From: Hymenobacter terrenus
Lineage (GTDB): Bacteria > Bacteroidota > Bacteroidia > Cytophagales > Hymenobacteraceae
NCBI RefSeq assembly: GCF_000972495.1
Contig: NZ_LATM01000001.1
Span: forward strand, 889,241 to 953,240
Direction of reading: 5' to 3'
DNA length: 64,000 nt
In this document: piece by piece, positions 28,008 to 38,300 of the stretch
Position numbering within the stretch: position 1 is the stretch's first letter
How the letters are laid out: each line of letters starts with the position of its first letter
Notes under the pieces: generated by a model
Databases searched by the model: none
Told to the model about the DNA's origin: nothing
The model's input: only the letters and a program-made list of their open reading frames with translations
Made by a program: the position numbers and the translations under genes

Positions 28008-30617
28008 TTATTTCTTCTCGACGCGGCGCACGGCGGTTGCTCCGCCTTGGCGTACTTCGAGGAAGTAGACCCCAGATACCACGCTGGTTGGCAGGCGCAG
28101 CTGCTGGTCGGCACCGAGGACAGCGGGGGCCAGCACCAGGCGGCCAGTCAGGTCGCGCAGGGCTACCGTGGCAGCGCCAACCGTGGGCAGGGCTACGGTG
28201 ATGCGGTCGGTGGCCGGGTTCGGGAATACGGTGAGGCCGGGCAGAGCCTGGCTGGCCAGCGTACCCGTGGCTACGAAGCTGGTGATGTTGATATCATCAA
28301 TGTTGATGCGGGGGTTGGAGCCCGACGTGGTGTTGGTGCTGCTGATGCGCAGGCGCACGTTGCCGGGGCGGTTCACTGTGAAGCTGTAGGGCGTGAGCGT
28401 GGTAGTGAGGGCAGCCGGGGCACCGGGCACGGTGGTATAGGTAGCACCGCCGTCGCCTGATATTTCCAGCACGAACGAAGCCGTAGCGTCGGTACCGTAG
28501 AGGGCAGCATTCAGGGTGATGACCCCGGCGCCGTTGGGCTTGTCGAAGTTCATAGCAATGGAGCCCCCGCGAATGCGGGCCGCCTGAATCTGATTCACCC
28601 GGTCGTTGAACTGGCTGCCCAACAAAGCGTCGGTGAATGTCCAGTCGCCGCTACGTAGGGTCACAGTGCCAGTGGCGTAGGCCCCCTTGGTGCCCTGCTC
28701 GAAGTCTTCGAAAGCCACAGTAGTAGCCGGGGCCACCACCAGGAAGGAAAGCGCCGCCGATGTACCACCACCATTGGTGGCCGTGATGGGGTAGCTGCCG
28801 GCTACGGGCACGCCGCTGGCGGGAATCACCACCGTGAGGCTCGTGCCCGACGTACCCACTACCGTGCCGGGGTAGGTAGCCCCGTTGAAGCTGATGGTGG
28901 TGCCGGCCACGAGGTTGGTGCCGTTAACGGTGAGCGTGAAGCCCACGCCGGCAAGGGCCCGGGTCGGCGTGAAGCCCGTAATGGTAGGCGCCGCAACGGG
29001 CACCGTCACCGTGAAGCTGGCGCTGCTGGTGGCCGTGCCGCTGGGCGTGGTCACGGCAATGGGGCCGCTGGTGGCGCCGGTGGGCACATCAAACGTTACT
29101 GCTGTGGCACTCGTTACCGTGAAATTATTTACTGCCAGTCCGTTAAGCGTAGCACCGGTGGCACCGGTGAAGTTGGTACCCGTGACGGTGACGGTGGTAC
29201 CAACTGGGCCACTAGCAGGTGCGAAGCTGCTGATGGTGGGCGTCGAAGCAGCCGGCACGAACGTGAACGTACCGGTGCTGGTGGCCGTGCCGCCGGGCGT
29301 GGTCACAGCAATGGGGCCAGTGGCGGCGGTGGCGGGCACCATGAAAGTGATGGTGGTGGTATTGACCACGACGAAGCCGGTGATGGCCACGCCATTCAGG
29401 GTGACGGCCGTGGCACCGGTCAGGTCGGTTCCCGTGATGGTAACGGTGGCGCCAGTGCCGCCGCTAGTGGGCGTGAAGCTAGTGATGGTGGGGGCGGGCG
29501 TAGTCACGCCGGCTACTGGTGCAAAGGCCGCGCCTCGGAAAACCCCGTTGGTACCAGCGGTGGCAAGTGGCGCCGAGAGCGTAGTGGTGCTGGGGGCAGC
29601 ATTATAACCGGCATTGTCGGAAACCAGGTACAACCCGCCGGTGCCGCTGGCTACCAGCGCTACCGTGCTGCCGGTGGTGGCGCCATCGAGGCCGCGCAAA
29701 GCCGTGGCGGAGTTGTTGGCAATGTTGCCGTTCAGGGTCCAGGTGCTGCCGACCAGGCTCCATTTCTGGATGCCACCATCGGCATTAATGCGGTCATCGG
29801 CCACGTAAACTACGTCGACCCCTGGCACGGTGGCACTTAGGTCGGCAAAGTAGAAGCCGTAGGGCTGGGGGCCGCTTGCCGCAGGAAAGCCGGCTAGCTG
29901 GGTAATGGTTTGGGGTCCTGTGGTGGGCAAGCCGGTGCCTACCTGGCTAATGCCCTGGAAAGCGCCCGAAGCGGAGCTGACGTACAGATTGCCGCCGAAG
30001 ATATTGACACCCCGGTTATTGGTCGGCACGGCGGTGTTCAGGGCTGTGGTGGCGGCGGTGCCGCTGTTGCCGAAGGGCACGTAGCGCACGCCGGAGTTTG
30101 AGCCAACGGCGTAGAAGCTGGTGCCGTCGACGGTGGCCGCCGAGCGGATGTTGACGCCAGTAGTGGAGCTGCCGCTGAAGGCATCACCAAGACGGGTACT
30201 AGTGTCTACGGTACCATCGGCGGCCACGCGGCCAATGATGCGGTTGTTGGTGGCCGCGGTTGTGTTAGTCAGGGAAGTGGTGCCTACAGCGGCATCATAG
30301 CCGGTGAGCACCAGGTAGCGGCCGTCGGCTGAGCGGGTCAGCAGAGCGTCGGAGGTCGACGAACCCGTATTGGTCAGGATGCTGTTGCTACCCGCAGCCG
30401 CCGTGGGAAGGGCAATGGTTTGCACCAGCACACCGGCGGGAGTGTATTCGAGCAGGAAGGTGGCCGTCGCCGCACTGGTAAGTGCAGCCGAGCCGTCGCC
30501 GATGCGCACTACCACCAGGTTACCAGGCGCGAAGGGTGCTGCTGAGGCCAACGACGGCCACAGCAAAAGCAATACCGCCAGGCAAGCCAGCAGTTTCGTC
30601 GTGAAAAAGTGCTTCAT
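28008..30617 (-). CDS. Secreted IPT/TIG-repeat protein with T9SS sorting domain
   Basis: An 869-residue exported protein. Residues 1-26 are a signal peptide (LACLAVLLLLWPSLASA). Residues about 30-370 are repetitive beta structure, perhaps a propeller. Three IPT/TIG domains follow at about 375-455, 460-540 and 545-630, each with a TITSFTPTSG-like opening and the phrase GPIAVTTP in the first two. Residues about 635-785 form a jelly-roll-like module, and 795-869 are a T9SS type A sorting domain with VFPNPATDRI and a basic end. It is probably surface-attached or released. The ligand is unknown. Confidence 0.88.
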   Translation of the reverse strand: MKHFFTTKLLACLAVLLLLWPSLASAAPFAPGNLVVVRIGDGSAALTSAATATFLLEYTPAGVLVQTIALPTAAAGSNSILTNTGSSTSDALLTRSADGRYLVLTGYDAAVGTTSLTNTTAATNNRIIGRVAADGTVDTSTRLGDAFSGSSTTGVNIRSAATVDGTSFYAVGSNSGVRYVPFGNSGTAATTALNTAVPTNNRGVNIFGGNLYVSSASGAFQGISQVGTGLPTTGPQTITQLAGFPAASGPQPYGFYFADLSATVPGVDVVYVADDRINADGGIQKWSLVGSTWTLNGNIANNSATALRGLDGATTGSTVALVASGTGGLYLVSDNAGYNAAPSTTTLSAPLATAGTNGVFRGAAFAPVAGVTTPAPTITSFTPTSGGTGATVTITGTDLTGATAVTLNGVAITGFVVVNTTTITFMVPATAATGPIAVTTPGGTATSTGTFTFVPAASTPTISSFAPASGPVGTTVTVTGTNFTGATGATLNGLAVNNFTVTSATAVTFDVPTGATSGPIAVTTPSGTATSSASFTVTVPVAAPTITGFTPTRALAGVGFTLTVNGTNLVAGTTISFNGATYPGTVVGTSGTSLTVVIPASGVPVAGSYPITATNGGGTSAALSFLVVAPATTVAFEDFEQGTKGAYATGTVTLRSGDWTFTDALLGSQFNDRVNQIQAARIRGGSIAMNFDKPNGAGVITLNAALYGTDATASFVLEISGDGGATYTTVPGAPAALTTTLTPYSFTVNRPGNVRLRISSTNTTSGSNPRINIDDINITSFVATGTLASQALPGLTVFPNPATDRITVALPTVGAATVALRDLTGRLVLAPAVLGADQQLRLPTSVVSGVYFLEVRQGGATAVRRVEKK

Positions 30618-30874
30618 ACAATGAAGGATAAGAGGGCGGAGATGGTTGAAAAAGAGTTGTGAGAGAATCGGCTCAAAGATAGGGCTGCTGGTTGGGCAGG
30701 GAACGTTACGGCTATGTGTCCTTTTCAGATTAACGCCAATTCATCCTCCTAATGATGCTATAGATGAAAGTTGAATAGCTGCCCGTTTCCCAAAGCTTAG
30801 CACTGACCACCTCCGGTTTTTGCGCTCTGGGCCTAGACTGGTGTGAGATGGAGCGTTGTGGCAAGTAGCGCCCG

Positions 30875-30984
30875 CCCGCTGTAGAGACGCCATCCTTGGC
30901 GTCTCCTCGTCCGCACCATTCGGCTGTCATCTGGACGTCATCGTTCAACGACGAGACGCCAAGGATGGCGTCTCTACAGCGGGT
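30875..30984. repeat. Perfect about 35-bp inverted repeat
   Basis: The arm at 30875-30909 (CCCGCTGTAGAGACGCCATC onward) is the reverse complement of 30950-30984, with a 40-base loop. The arms themselves contain the shorter palindrome GAGACGCCA...TGGCGTCTC. Not coding. Likely a dispersed REP-like element. Confidence 0.88.
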
Positions 30985-31024
30985 TGGTACGCGTGTGCAT
31001 CAACTGCCTTTATAAGTACAGCTT

Positions 31025-31119
31025 TTTGCTTTCGCTTTTCAGGACAGTCCAAAAAGCGAAAGCAAAAGAAACACGGATTTGCTTTCGCTTTTCAAGGCAC
31101 CTCAAAAAGCGAAAGCAAA
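31025..31119. repeat. Two tandem copies of a TTTGCTTTCGCTTTT hairpin
   Basis: Two hairpins of about 41 bases follow each other (about 31025-31066 and 31078-31119). Each has a stem of TTTGCTTTCGCTTTT against AAAAAGCGAAAGCAAA; the loops differ (CAGGACAGTCC and CAAGGCACCTC). The stems are AT-rich, unlike the other palindromes of the window. Confidence 0.85.
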
Positions 31120-31205
31120 ATCACCAATGACTATATTTCGGCTCGTTTCTACTCTGAGTGACTATCTTCCCCTATCTTGGGCGAAGATAATGGCTGTCAA
31201 CACCT

Positions 31206-31826
31206 ATGACAGTTGACGAACCTGTTAAAGCGTCGTATACCATGGCAAAATATTTCTGGTTCAAGTTCCTGCTAACGTCCCTGCTGCTTATTGGAGCCGG
31301 CTCGGCGGTTCAGTATCTGTTTGGGTACAAAAGCAGCTTCATCATCGAAGGCGCGTCTGTTCTCAGCATCGTTCTCGGCTGGCTCTTTCTGTTCGTCATC
31401 GCAATTATTTTACTATTGGGCGAGAAGTCGTCAGAAACAGAAAAGAGACCGGCACAACCGCAGAAACCGGTTTCCGTGCTCCGCCGGCTGGGAACCATCG
31501 CCTTGAGGATAGGCTATGCGGCAGGCTTCCTCCTTCTGATTGGCTTCATGGTGGGCAACCTCATCTATGTAGAGGACCTGCGGAACGAGCGCATTGCCCG
31601 TATCCTGGCCACTCCGCGCACCGCCTACGCAGTCGCGACGGTGACGGCGCGCCGGAAAAACAGGAGCCGCTCCGGAAGCTCCTGGTCAGCCCTCATTACC
31701 TACCAGGGCGGCACCGAGCAGATAAATCAGGCCATCCGGGACGACAACTGGCGGTACTCGCCGGGGCAACAACTCAAGGTAAAATATGCAATAGACCACC
31801 CCGACATGTTTGCGGTGATAGAATGA
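31206..31826 (+). CDS. Small membrane protein of unknown function
   Basis: A 206-residue protein with three predicted membrane helices: about residues 16-37, 50-74 and 97-120. The soluble C-terminal part (about 135-206) reads ALITYQGGTEQINQAIRDDN and YSPGQQLKVKYAIDHPDMF. It resembles the small beta domain of DUF3592-type proteins, but the match is weak. An alternative start is the ATG at 31242 (MAKYFWF). It stands alone between repeat elements and the MDR gene. Confidence 0.72.
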   Translation: MTVDEPVKASYTMAKYFWFKFLLTSLLLIGAGSAVQYLFGYKSSFIIEGASVLSIVLGWLFLFVIAIILLLGEKSSETEKRPAQPQKPVSVLRRLGTIALRIGYAAGFLLLIGFMVGNLIYVEDLRNERIARILATPRTAYAVATVTARRKNRSRSGSSWSALITYQGGTEQINQAIRDDNWRYSPGQQLKVKYAIDHPDMFAVIE

Positions 31827-31997
31827 GCGGCGCGGCTTGACCAAAGAAAGCAGGGGCACAGCAGGCCCGAAGTCAGCATCCCGCACAACAACCCCAGCAA
31901 CTGGTGTGCCTACACGCCAAGCACGATAAGTGGCCGCTGGCCAATATTCAGATTAACTCAAGTAATCTACTCACCATCAGAAAAAGCAGCTTTATTT

Positions 31998-32978
31998 ATG
32001 GCAACGATGAAAGCCGCCGTGCTTGACCACCCCGGCCCGCCCGACGTGTTGCGCTACCGCCAGGTGCCCCGTCTGGAACCCACTCCGGAGCAAGTGCTAA
32101 TCCGAGTCCGGGCATTTGGGCTGAACCGCTCCGAACTGTTTACCCGGCAGGGGCATTCGCCGGGCGTGCGGTTCCCGCGCATTCTGGGTATTGAAGCCGT
32201 GGGCACCGTAGAGGCCGCGCCTGGGGGCCAGTTTCAGCCGGGCCAGACGGTGGCGACGGTCATGGGCGGCATGGGTCGCGCCTTCGATGGGAGCTACGCG
32301 GAATACACTTGCGTCCCCGTCGAACAAGTAGTCGCCCTAACCACCACCCTCGACTGGGCGCAACTGGGGGCGCTGCCCGAGCTGCTGCAAACGGCCTGGG
32401 GCAGCCTGAAAACCGCGCTGGACATACAAGCCGGGCAGACGCTCCTGATTCGGGGCGGCACCTCGTCGGTCGGCATGATGGCCGCTCAGCTAGCCAAGCA
32501 CTTTGGGCTAACAGTACTGGCAACCACCCGCAACCCGGCCAAAGCGGACCGCTTGCGGCAGAACGGCGTAGACCACGTGCTGATTGACCACGGCAGTATT
32601 GCGACGGAGGTACGCAGCCTCTTCCCACAAGGGGTGGACCGGGTACTGGAATTGGTGGGCACCACTACCCTGCTGGATTCGCTGCGCACTGCGGCCAAGC
32701 AGGGCATGGTGTGCATGAGCGGCATAGTGGGCAACGCCTGGACGCTGCCGGACTTCGAGCCGATGGTCGCCATTCCCTCCACCGTCCGGCTGACTTCCTA
32801 CTCGGGAGAAGCCTCCGACTTGCTCAATACCCCACTCTCCTGGTTTGCCCAGGAAGTGGCAACCGGGCGGCAGTCGGCGCTGCTCGACCGAACCTTTGCC
32901 TTCGAGGAGCTGGTCGAGGCGCACCGGTATATGGAAGCCAACGAGGCCACGGGCAAGGTAGTCGTGCTCATGCCGTGA
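31998..32978 (+). CDS. MDR-family NADPH:quinone reductase-like oxidoreductase
   Basis: A 326-residue zinc-independent medium-chain dehydrogenase/reductase. An N-terminal GroES-like part opens MKAAVLDHPGPPDVLRYRQV and includes the family phrase RVRAFGLNRSELFTRQGHSP. The NADPH-binding Rossmann fold has LLIRGGTSSVGMMAAQLAK at about residues 150-170. There are no zinc-ligand cysteines, as expected for quinone reductases. An AraC regulator and an SDR follow on the same strand, so it may serve in redox or aldehyde stress; the substrate is unknown. The ATG at 32007 is an alternative start. Confidence 0.9.
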   Translation: MATMKAAVLDHPGPPDVLRYRQVPRLEPTPEQVLIRVRAFGLNRSELFTRQGHSPGVRFPRILGIEAVGTVEAAPGGQFQPGQTVATVMGGMGRAFDGSYAEYTCVPVEQVVALTTTLDWAQLGALPELLQTAWGSLKTALDIQAGQTLLIRGGTSSVGMMAAQLAKHFGLTVLATTRNPAKADRLRQNGVDHVLIDHGSIATEVRSLFPQGVDRVLELVGTTTLLDSLRTAAKQGMVCMSGIVGNAWTLPDFEPMVAIPSTVRLTSYSGEASDLLNTPLSWFAQEVATGRQSALLDRTFAFEELVEAHRYMEANEATGKVVVLMP

Positions 32979-33010
32979 GGCCGGGCCGGCAGGGTCATCG
33001 GCCTTTCCGC

Positions 33011-33018
33011 TACCTTTG
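33011..33018 (+). promoter_or_regulatory. TACCTTTG -7 element upstream of the AraC gene
   Basis: An exact match to the Bacteroidota -7 consensus TAnnTTTG, 22 bases before the AraC start. No clear -33 TTG partner is visible. Confidence 0.5.
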
Positions 33019-33040
33019 GATTTCACAAACCAAACCTGCC

Positions 33041-33970
33041 ATGAAAGCCACCTCGCTGGAAGAGCTTTGCCACCATCTGTCGACCGGCACGGGAACCGCG
33101 CTGGCGGCGCTGCTACCAGATGGTATTCAGCAGGAAGTGGGACACTTTAACGTGTTCGACCTGGCCGACCTCGGGCCGGCTGTCCGCGAAAAGCCCGCGC
33201 TGCCCTACCCCTGCCGGGCCTACTATAAAATCAGCCTGTTGGGTGGGCGCAGCCGGGCCGAGTATCCGGACAAGACCATCAACATCGAGCAGAATACCCT
33301 GGTCTTTTCCACGCCCAAAGTGCCCTACCAATGGTTGCCGCAAAGCCCAACCCAGACTGGGCTGTTCTGCGTCTTCACGGCCGAGTTTCTTCTGCCAACG
33401 AAAAGCGGCGTCCAACTCGATGAGCTACCGATTTTTAAGGCCGACCAGCACCCCATTTTTCCGTTGTCAGATGATGAACATGTCCGAATTCGGGCTATTT
33501 TCCGGCAAATGCAGGAGGAGCTCACCTCCGACTACGCCTACAAGTACGACTTACTGCGGGCCTACGTTTTGGAGCTGATTCACTGTGGGCAGAAGCGGCA
33601 GTCGGCTACGGCACTGCACCCGGCCCACAGTGCTTCGGCGCGGGTAACCTCGCGGTTCATCGAGCTGCTGGAGCAGCAATTTCCCCTCGAAACGCCTCAG
33701 CAAAAGCTGCGTCTGCGCACGGCCAAAGACTACGCCGACCACTTGGCCGTACACGTCAACCACCTCAACAAGGTGCTGAAAGAAACCACCGGCCTCACCA
33801 CCACCGACCTCATCGGCGGCCGCCTGGTGCAGGAAGCCAAGGTGCTGCTCAAACAGACCAGCTGGAACATCGCCGAAATCGCCGATAGCCTTGGATTTGC
33901 GGACGTGGCTCACTTCTCCAACTTCTTCAAGCGCCAGACCTCGCTGGCTCCCGGCGCCTTTCGCAGCTAG
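33041..33970 (+). CDS. AraC-family transcriptional regulator
   Basis: A 309-residue regulator. The N-terminal about 190 residues form a cupin-like sensing domain. The C-terminal 90 residues are the AraC double helix-turn-helix, with YADHLAVHVNHLNKVLKETT and IAEIADSLGFADVAHFSNFF. I used the ATG at 33041 because it follows a TACCTTTG element. The same frame is open back to 32711, overlapping the MDR gene, but that extension is a shadow. It probably controls the SDR gene downstream and perhaps the MDR gene upstream. Confidence 0.92.
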   Translation: MKATSLEELCHHLSTGTGTALAALLPDGIQQEVGHFNVFDLADLGPAVREKPALPYPCRAYYKISLLGGRSRAEYPDKTINIEQNTLVFSTPKVPYQWLPQSPTQTGLFCVFTAEFLLPTKSGVQLDELPIFKADQHPIFPLSDDEHVRIRAIFRQMQEELTSDYAYKYDLLRAYVLELIHCGQKRQSATALHPAHSASARVTSRFIELLEQQFPLETPQQKLRLRTAKDYADHLAVHVNHLNKVLKETTGLTTTDLIGGRLVQEAKVLLKQTSWNIAEIADSLGFADVAHFSNFFKRQTSLAPGAFRS

Positions 33971-34076
33971 AGCAATAGTTTGAATTCTACAAATAATGGA
34001 TTGCCGGGCACAAAAGCCCCGATAGTTGCTTGCCGGACCTTTGCAGTGTTACCAACACTTCAAAATTTCAAGCAAA

Positions 34077-34829
34077 ATGACAACTTCCAAAATAGCCTTG
34101 GTCACCGGCGGCAGCCGCGGCATCGGCAAAGACATCGCGCTGAGCCTGGCTAAAAAAGGCACCGACGTGCTGCTCACCTACCACACCCAACAAGCAGACG
34201 CCGCAGCAACGGTAGCCGAGATTGAAGCCCTCGGGCGTAAGGCCGTAGCCCTGCAATTAAACGCCGCGGCGGTGTCGAGCTTCGATGCCTTTTATGCGCA
34301 GGTCACTACCGCGCTGCAATCCACCTTTGGCGTAGCTCACTTTGATTTCTTAATCAATAATGCGGGCACCTCCCTGCTCGCACCCATCGCGGAGAACACC
34401 GAAGCGCAGTTCGACGAGATGCTGAACATTCATCTCAAGGGGGTCTACTTTTTGACTCAAAAGGCTTTGCCCATTCTAAATAACGGGGGCCGCATCATCA
34501 ATATTTCCTCGGGCGTGACGCGCTATTCCTACCCGGGCTGCTCGGCCTACGGCATTATGAAGGGTGCGGTAGACGTCTTCACCCGGTACCTGGCCCTGGA
34601 GTTGGGTGCGCGCGGCATTGCCGCCAACGTGGTAGCCCCGGGGGCAATTTTTGGGGGTGGAGCCTTGCAGGACACGCCTGAAATGCGGGCCTACGTAACG
34701 CAGATAACCGCGCTGGGCCGGGTCGGCCTGCCCGACGACGTCGGGGGCGTAGTAGCCTTCTTGTGCAGTGAAGAAGCCAAGTGGATTAACGGCCAGCGCA
34801 TTGAACTAACAGGTGGCATGAATCTGTAA
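34077..34829 (+). CDS. SDR-family NAD(P)-dependent oxidoreductase
   Basis: A 250-residue classical short-chain dehydrogenase. The cofactor motif TGGSRGIG is near the N-terminus, NNAG at about residue 92, and the catalytic YGIMK at 158-162 follows the conserved serine in INISSG. The C-terminal IELTGGMNL is typical. The ATG at 34077 is preferred over the upstream open frame. It lies 106 bases after the AraC gene, a common regulator-enzyme arrangement. The substrate is unknown. Confidence 0.93.
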   Translation: MTTSKIALVTGGSRGIGKDIALSLAKKGTDVLLTYHTQQADAAATVAEIEALGRKAVALQLNAAAVSSFDAFYAQVTTALQSTFGVAHFDFLINNAGTSLLAPIAENTEAQFDEMLNIHLKGVYFLTQKALPILNNGGRIINISSGVTRYSYPGCSAYGIMKGAVDVFTRYLALELGARGIAANVVAPGAIFGGGALQDTPEMRAYVTQITALGRVGLPDDVGGVVAFLCSEEAKWINGQRIELTGGMNL

Positions 34830-35334
34830 ATCGGCGACACAAGGCGGGCGGGCAGCTGAAAAACGTAAATCTATGCTTTGGTATCGGAGGCGGGGCTGAT
34901 TAATTGAGTGAGTGCCTATCCAAATAGGCGGTCATGCTGAGCGCAGTCGAAGCATCTCGCCCGAGCAAGTAATCCTATTACATGCGTTAGCTACGCGGGC
35001 GAGATGCTTCGGCTGCGCTCAGCATGACCGTTCTTTTTAACCGCCTATTTGGATAGGCTCTTATTTTGCCCGGCGGCCAACCAGTGGGGCCAGTGCTTTT
35101 CGGGCTCCATATCCTTAAAACTGAGGTAAGCTCAGGCATTGGGAGTGGCGCCGGTTATCCTCATTAAGCTAAGAAGTTTGATGCTTGAATTATGACACGG
35201 TTACCATGTCATTAATTAGTTGCTCAGGGCTTTGCGATTCAGTTAAGCACTGCCAATCGGCTAGGGTGAGGGGTAGCCAGGGTTATAGTTTTGTACTATA
35301 ATTCTGGATTTTCCTTGACTAAACACTTCTTGCT
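34830..35334. other. Gene-free region with a palindromic element and a possible promoter
   Basis: No credible gene. It holds the long inverted repeat at 34914-35060. TAGTTTTG at 35286-35293 matches TAnnTTTG and lies 41 bases before the next start, so it may be the promoter of the 1617-residue protein. Confidence 0.5.
34914..35060. repeat. Long compound inverted repeat (family 1 core with extra outer arms)
   Basis: The inner arms (34929-34963 against 34996-35030) carry the family 1 sequence GTCATGCTGAGCGCAG...CGAAGCATCTCGCCCG. An additional outer pair, GCCTATCCAAATAGGCGG against CCGCCTATTTGGATAGGC, flanks them, with a short unpaired TTCTTTTTAA on the right side only. The core is shared with 1599-1694. 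Confidence 0.88.
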
Positions 35335-38300
35335 ATGTCAAAAATTACTTTTGGGGGGGCTGCGCTGCTAAGCTTGCTGCCGCTGCTGGGAAGCTTGCAG
35401 CAGGCCCAGGCCCAAAGCACGCCGCTGAACCTGCGCTGGGTGCCGCGCCAGGATTTGAACGTGCTGTTGCCGCCCTCGGTGCGCGTGTTCGAAACCAACG
35501 ACACGCTGCCCGACGGCTCCCGCATCCGGGCCATGTACACCCGCATTGCCCTGGCCGACCGCAACCTGCGCCTGCGGGCCGTGGGCGAAGAAAAAGGCCC
35601 CGCGTTCCGCCTCAAAACCACGGCCGAATACGCCACCCTGAACCAGGCCATCTGGGCCGCCAACGGCGGGTATTTCAGCGCCAATTCCTCGGCTAGCTTG
35701 GTCGTCACGGATGGCAACGGCGTGGCGCCGAACCAGAAAACCATTGCCCGCAACGGCCGCAACTACAACCCCACCCGCGGCGCGTTCGGCCTCATCAACC
35801 GCGTGCCCGACGTGGCGTGGGTGTACGGCCTGGGCGGCTCGCTGGAAGGCCCCGACAACACCACCTGGGCCTATCCCAACCCCAGCCCCAACGACCCCAC
35901 CCAGCCGCCGCAGCCGGTGCCGAGCCCCACGTTCCCGACCGGCGCCGCCATCTGGAACGCCAGCCAGGCCGTGGGCGGCGGGCCAGTGCTGGTGCACAAC
36001 AGCCAAGTGCGCATCACCACGGCCGAAGAAATTATTCCCGACGACATTGCCGTGGGCCGCAACCCGCGCACAGCGGTCGGCTACTTGGCCGGCGACACCG
36101 TGATTGTGGTGGCCGTGGACGGCCGCCAGGCTGCCAGCGCTGGCGCTACACTATCGGAGTTGGCGCAAATGATGGTGGAGCTGCGCGCCCGCGAAGCCCT
36201 CAACCTCGACGGCGGTGGCTCAACCACCATGCTGGCCGCGGGCGAGGTGGTGAACAACCCCGCCGACCGCCCCGGCGGCGACCGCAACCAGCTGCGTCCC
36301 AACGCCTCCTCGCTGGTGCTGTCGGAGGCTGTGCCCACCCCGCGCCGGCCGGTTATCGTCATCGACACCGACAACCCACTCTATTCGGAAAGTGGGCTTT
36401 GGAGCGCCACCAACCACCCCAGCGCCTACCTGCCCACCGCCTCGCGCGGGGCCACGGTGGGGGCGCCGGGCACCCGGGCCCGCTACAACTTGGGCCAACT
36501 GCCCCGCGGCCGCTACCAGCTCGCGGCCTGGTGGACCCTCGGCACCGGCAACGCCCGGCGAGTGCCCTACGTGCTGCACCGCGGCACCCGGCGCGACACC
36601 CTGTTTGCCAACCAAAACGACCTTTCGACCACCGCCCGCTGGAACGTGCTCGGCACCTTCGACCTGGCGCCCGGCGACTACGTGGAGCTATTGGCCCAAG
36701 GCCAGGGCGGCACCCGCGTCATCGCCGACGCCCTGCGCCTCGTGGAGCTGGAGCGCACTCCGGCCAACGTGCCGCCCCGCGGCAACCTGCGCATTGCGGT
36801 AGTGAGCGACCTGAACGGCGCCCTGGGCTCCTCGACTTACGAGTGGCAGGTCGACAGCATTATGCAGCGCATTCCGCGCATCTGGCGGCCCGACTTGGTG
36901 GTGTGCGGCGGCGACATGGTGGCCGGCCAGGGCGTGAGCACCGACGCCATTATGCGCGCCATGTGGCAGGGCTTTGACCGCTCCGTGACGTCGAAGTTTC
37001 GGCAGGCGGGCGTGCCGTTTGCCTTCACGCTGGGTAACCACGACGGCACCCGCTCGCTGCCGATGGAGCGCCAGGTGACGCGTGAATTCTGGCGCAACCC
37101 AGCCTACGCGCCAGCGCTGGCTTTCGTGGACAGCACCAATTACCCGGCTTATTATTCTTTCAAGCAGGACAGCGTGTTCGTGGTGAGCTGGGATGCGTCG
37201 TCGGACGTGATTACGCCGGCCAACCTGGCTTGGGTGCAGCAGCAGTTTAGCTCGCCCGCCGCTCGCGCGGCCCGCATGCGCCTGCTGGTGGGCCACTTGC
37301 CCTTGTACTCGATTGCGCAGGAGCGCGACGGGGCCGGCAATGTGCTGCGCGACAACGAAGCGCTGCGCAAAATTCTGGAAAGCCTCGACGTGAAAACCTA
37401 CATCAGCGGCCACCACCACGCCTTCTTCCCCGGCCGGCGCGGCGACCTGGAGCTGCTGAACGCCGGGGCCGCCGGCTCGGGCCCGCGCCCCTGGCTCACG
37501 CTCGACAAGGCGCCGGTGAACACGATTACGATTATGGACGTGTACTACCAGCAGGACAGCGTCGCGTACACGACCTACGACATCTTGCAGCGCAACGCCG
37601 CCGACATGACCACCTTCGACCCCGCCGTGCTGCCGCGCATCATCTACGGGTACGATGGGTCGTTTGTGGTGCGACGCGACTTACAGGCCGAGCCGGTGGC
37701 GGCCACGCTGTCGCCCCTGCACCTGGAGCTGGGCCGCCCGGCGGGCACCGCTACGGCCACGGCCCAGGCCGTCATCGCCAACAACCGCCTGCAGGTGACG
37801 GGCTCGTTCGCCAACCTGGCCAGCCCGCTGCTCGACGACCGCACCGCGGTGGCCATCAGCGGAGGCAGCCACGGCACCGCCGGGCGCTTGCTGAGCCAGC
37901 TCACGGTGGTTTCGAGCGACGGGCGCACGGGCACGTTCAGCGGCACGCTGGATGCCAAGTCCGACACCATCACCGACCAATTGCGGGCCGGCGCCTTGTT
38001 CATTCGGCTGCGCACCCAGGCCAACCCCAACGGCGAACTCCGCGGGCAGCTCTACGGCGCCGCCAACCGGCCGCCGGTCCGCACGGCCGTCACCTCGACC
38101 CGCGCCGCCAACGTGTACGCCGTGCGCAACCTGGAAGCCATTTTCGGGGTGAGCTGGCCGCTGAGCGCCGAGCCGGACGGCGACCCAGTGACGTACTTCT
38201 ACCAGCTGGCGACTGATTCACTTTTTACTAACATCGTCTTCCAGGAAGGCACCGGCCGCGCCACCACCGTGCGCCGCCGCGAAGACGCCTGGTATGCCCT

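Larger units (their letters stand above)
30618..31205. other. Gene-free region with two repeat elements
   Basis: No credible gene lies here. It probably contains the promoter of the reverse-strand IPT protein just above 30617, the inverted repeat at 30875-30984, the tandem hairpins at 31025-31119, and the promoter of the membrane protein at 31206 (a weak TATCTTGG lies near 31171). Confidence 0.6.

Noticed and set aside
28885..29607. 240-codon forward frame rich in Val, Pro and Thr
   Set aside because: Antisense to the IPT/TIG repeats. The repetitive look comes from the repeats on the other strand.
31025..31119. CRISPR-like repeat pair
   Set aside because: Only two units, each a complete hairpin, with 11-base loops rather than spacers and no cas genes nearby.
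30856..31161. Forward 101-codon frame
   Set aside because: Runs through the inverted repeat and the tandem hairpins; composition is explained by the repeats.
35817..36977. 386-codon forward frame in another phase
   Set aside because: Overlaps the 1617-residue protein out of frame; Arg/Pro/His-rich shadow.
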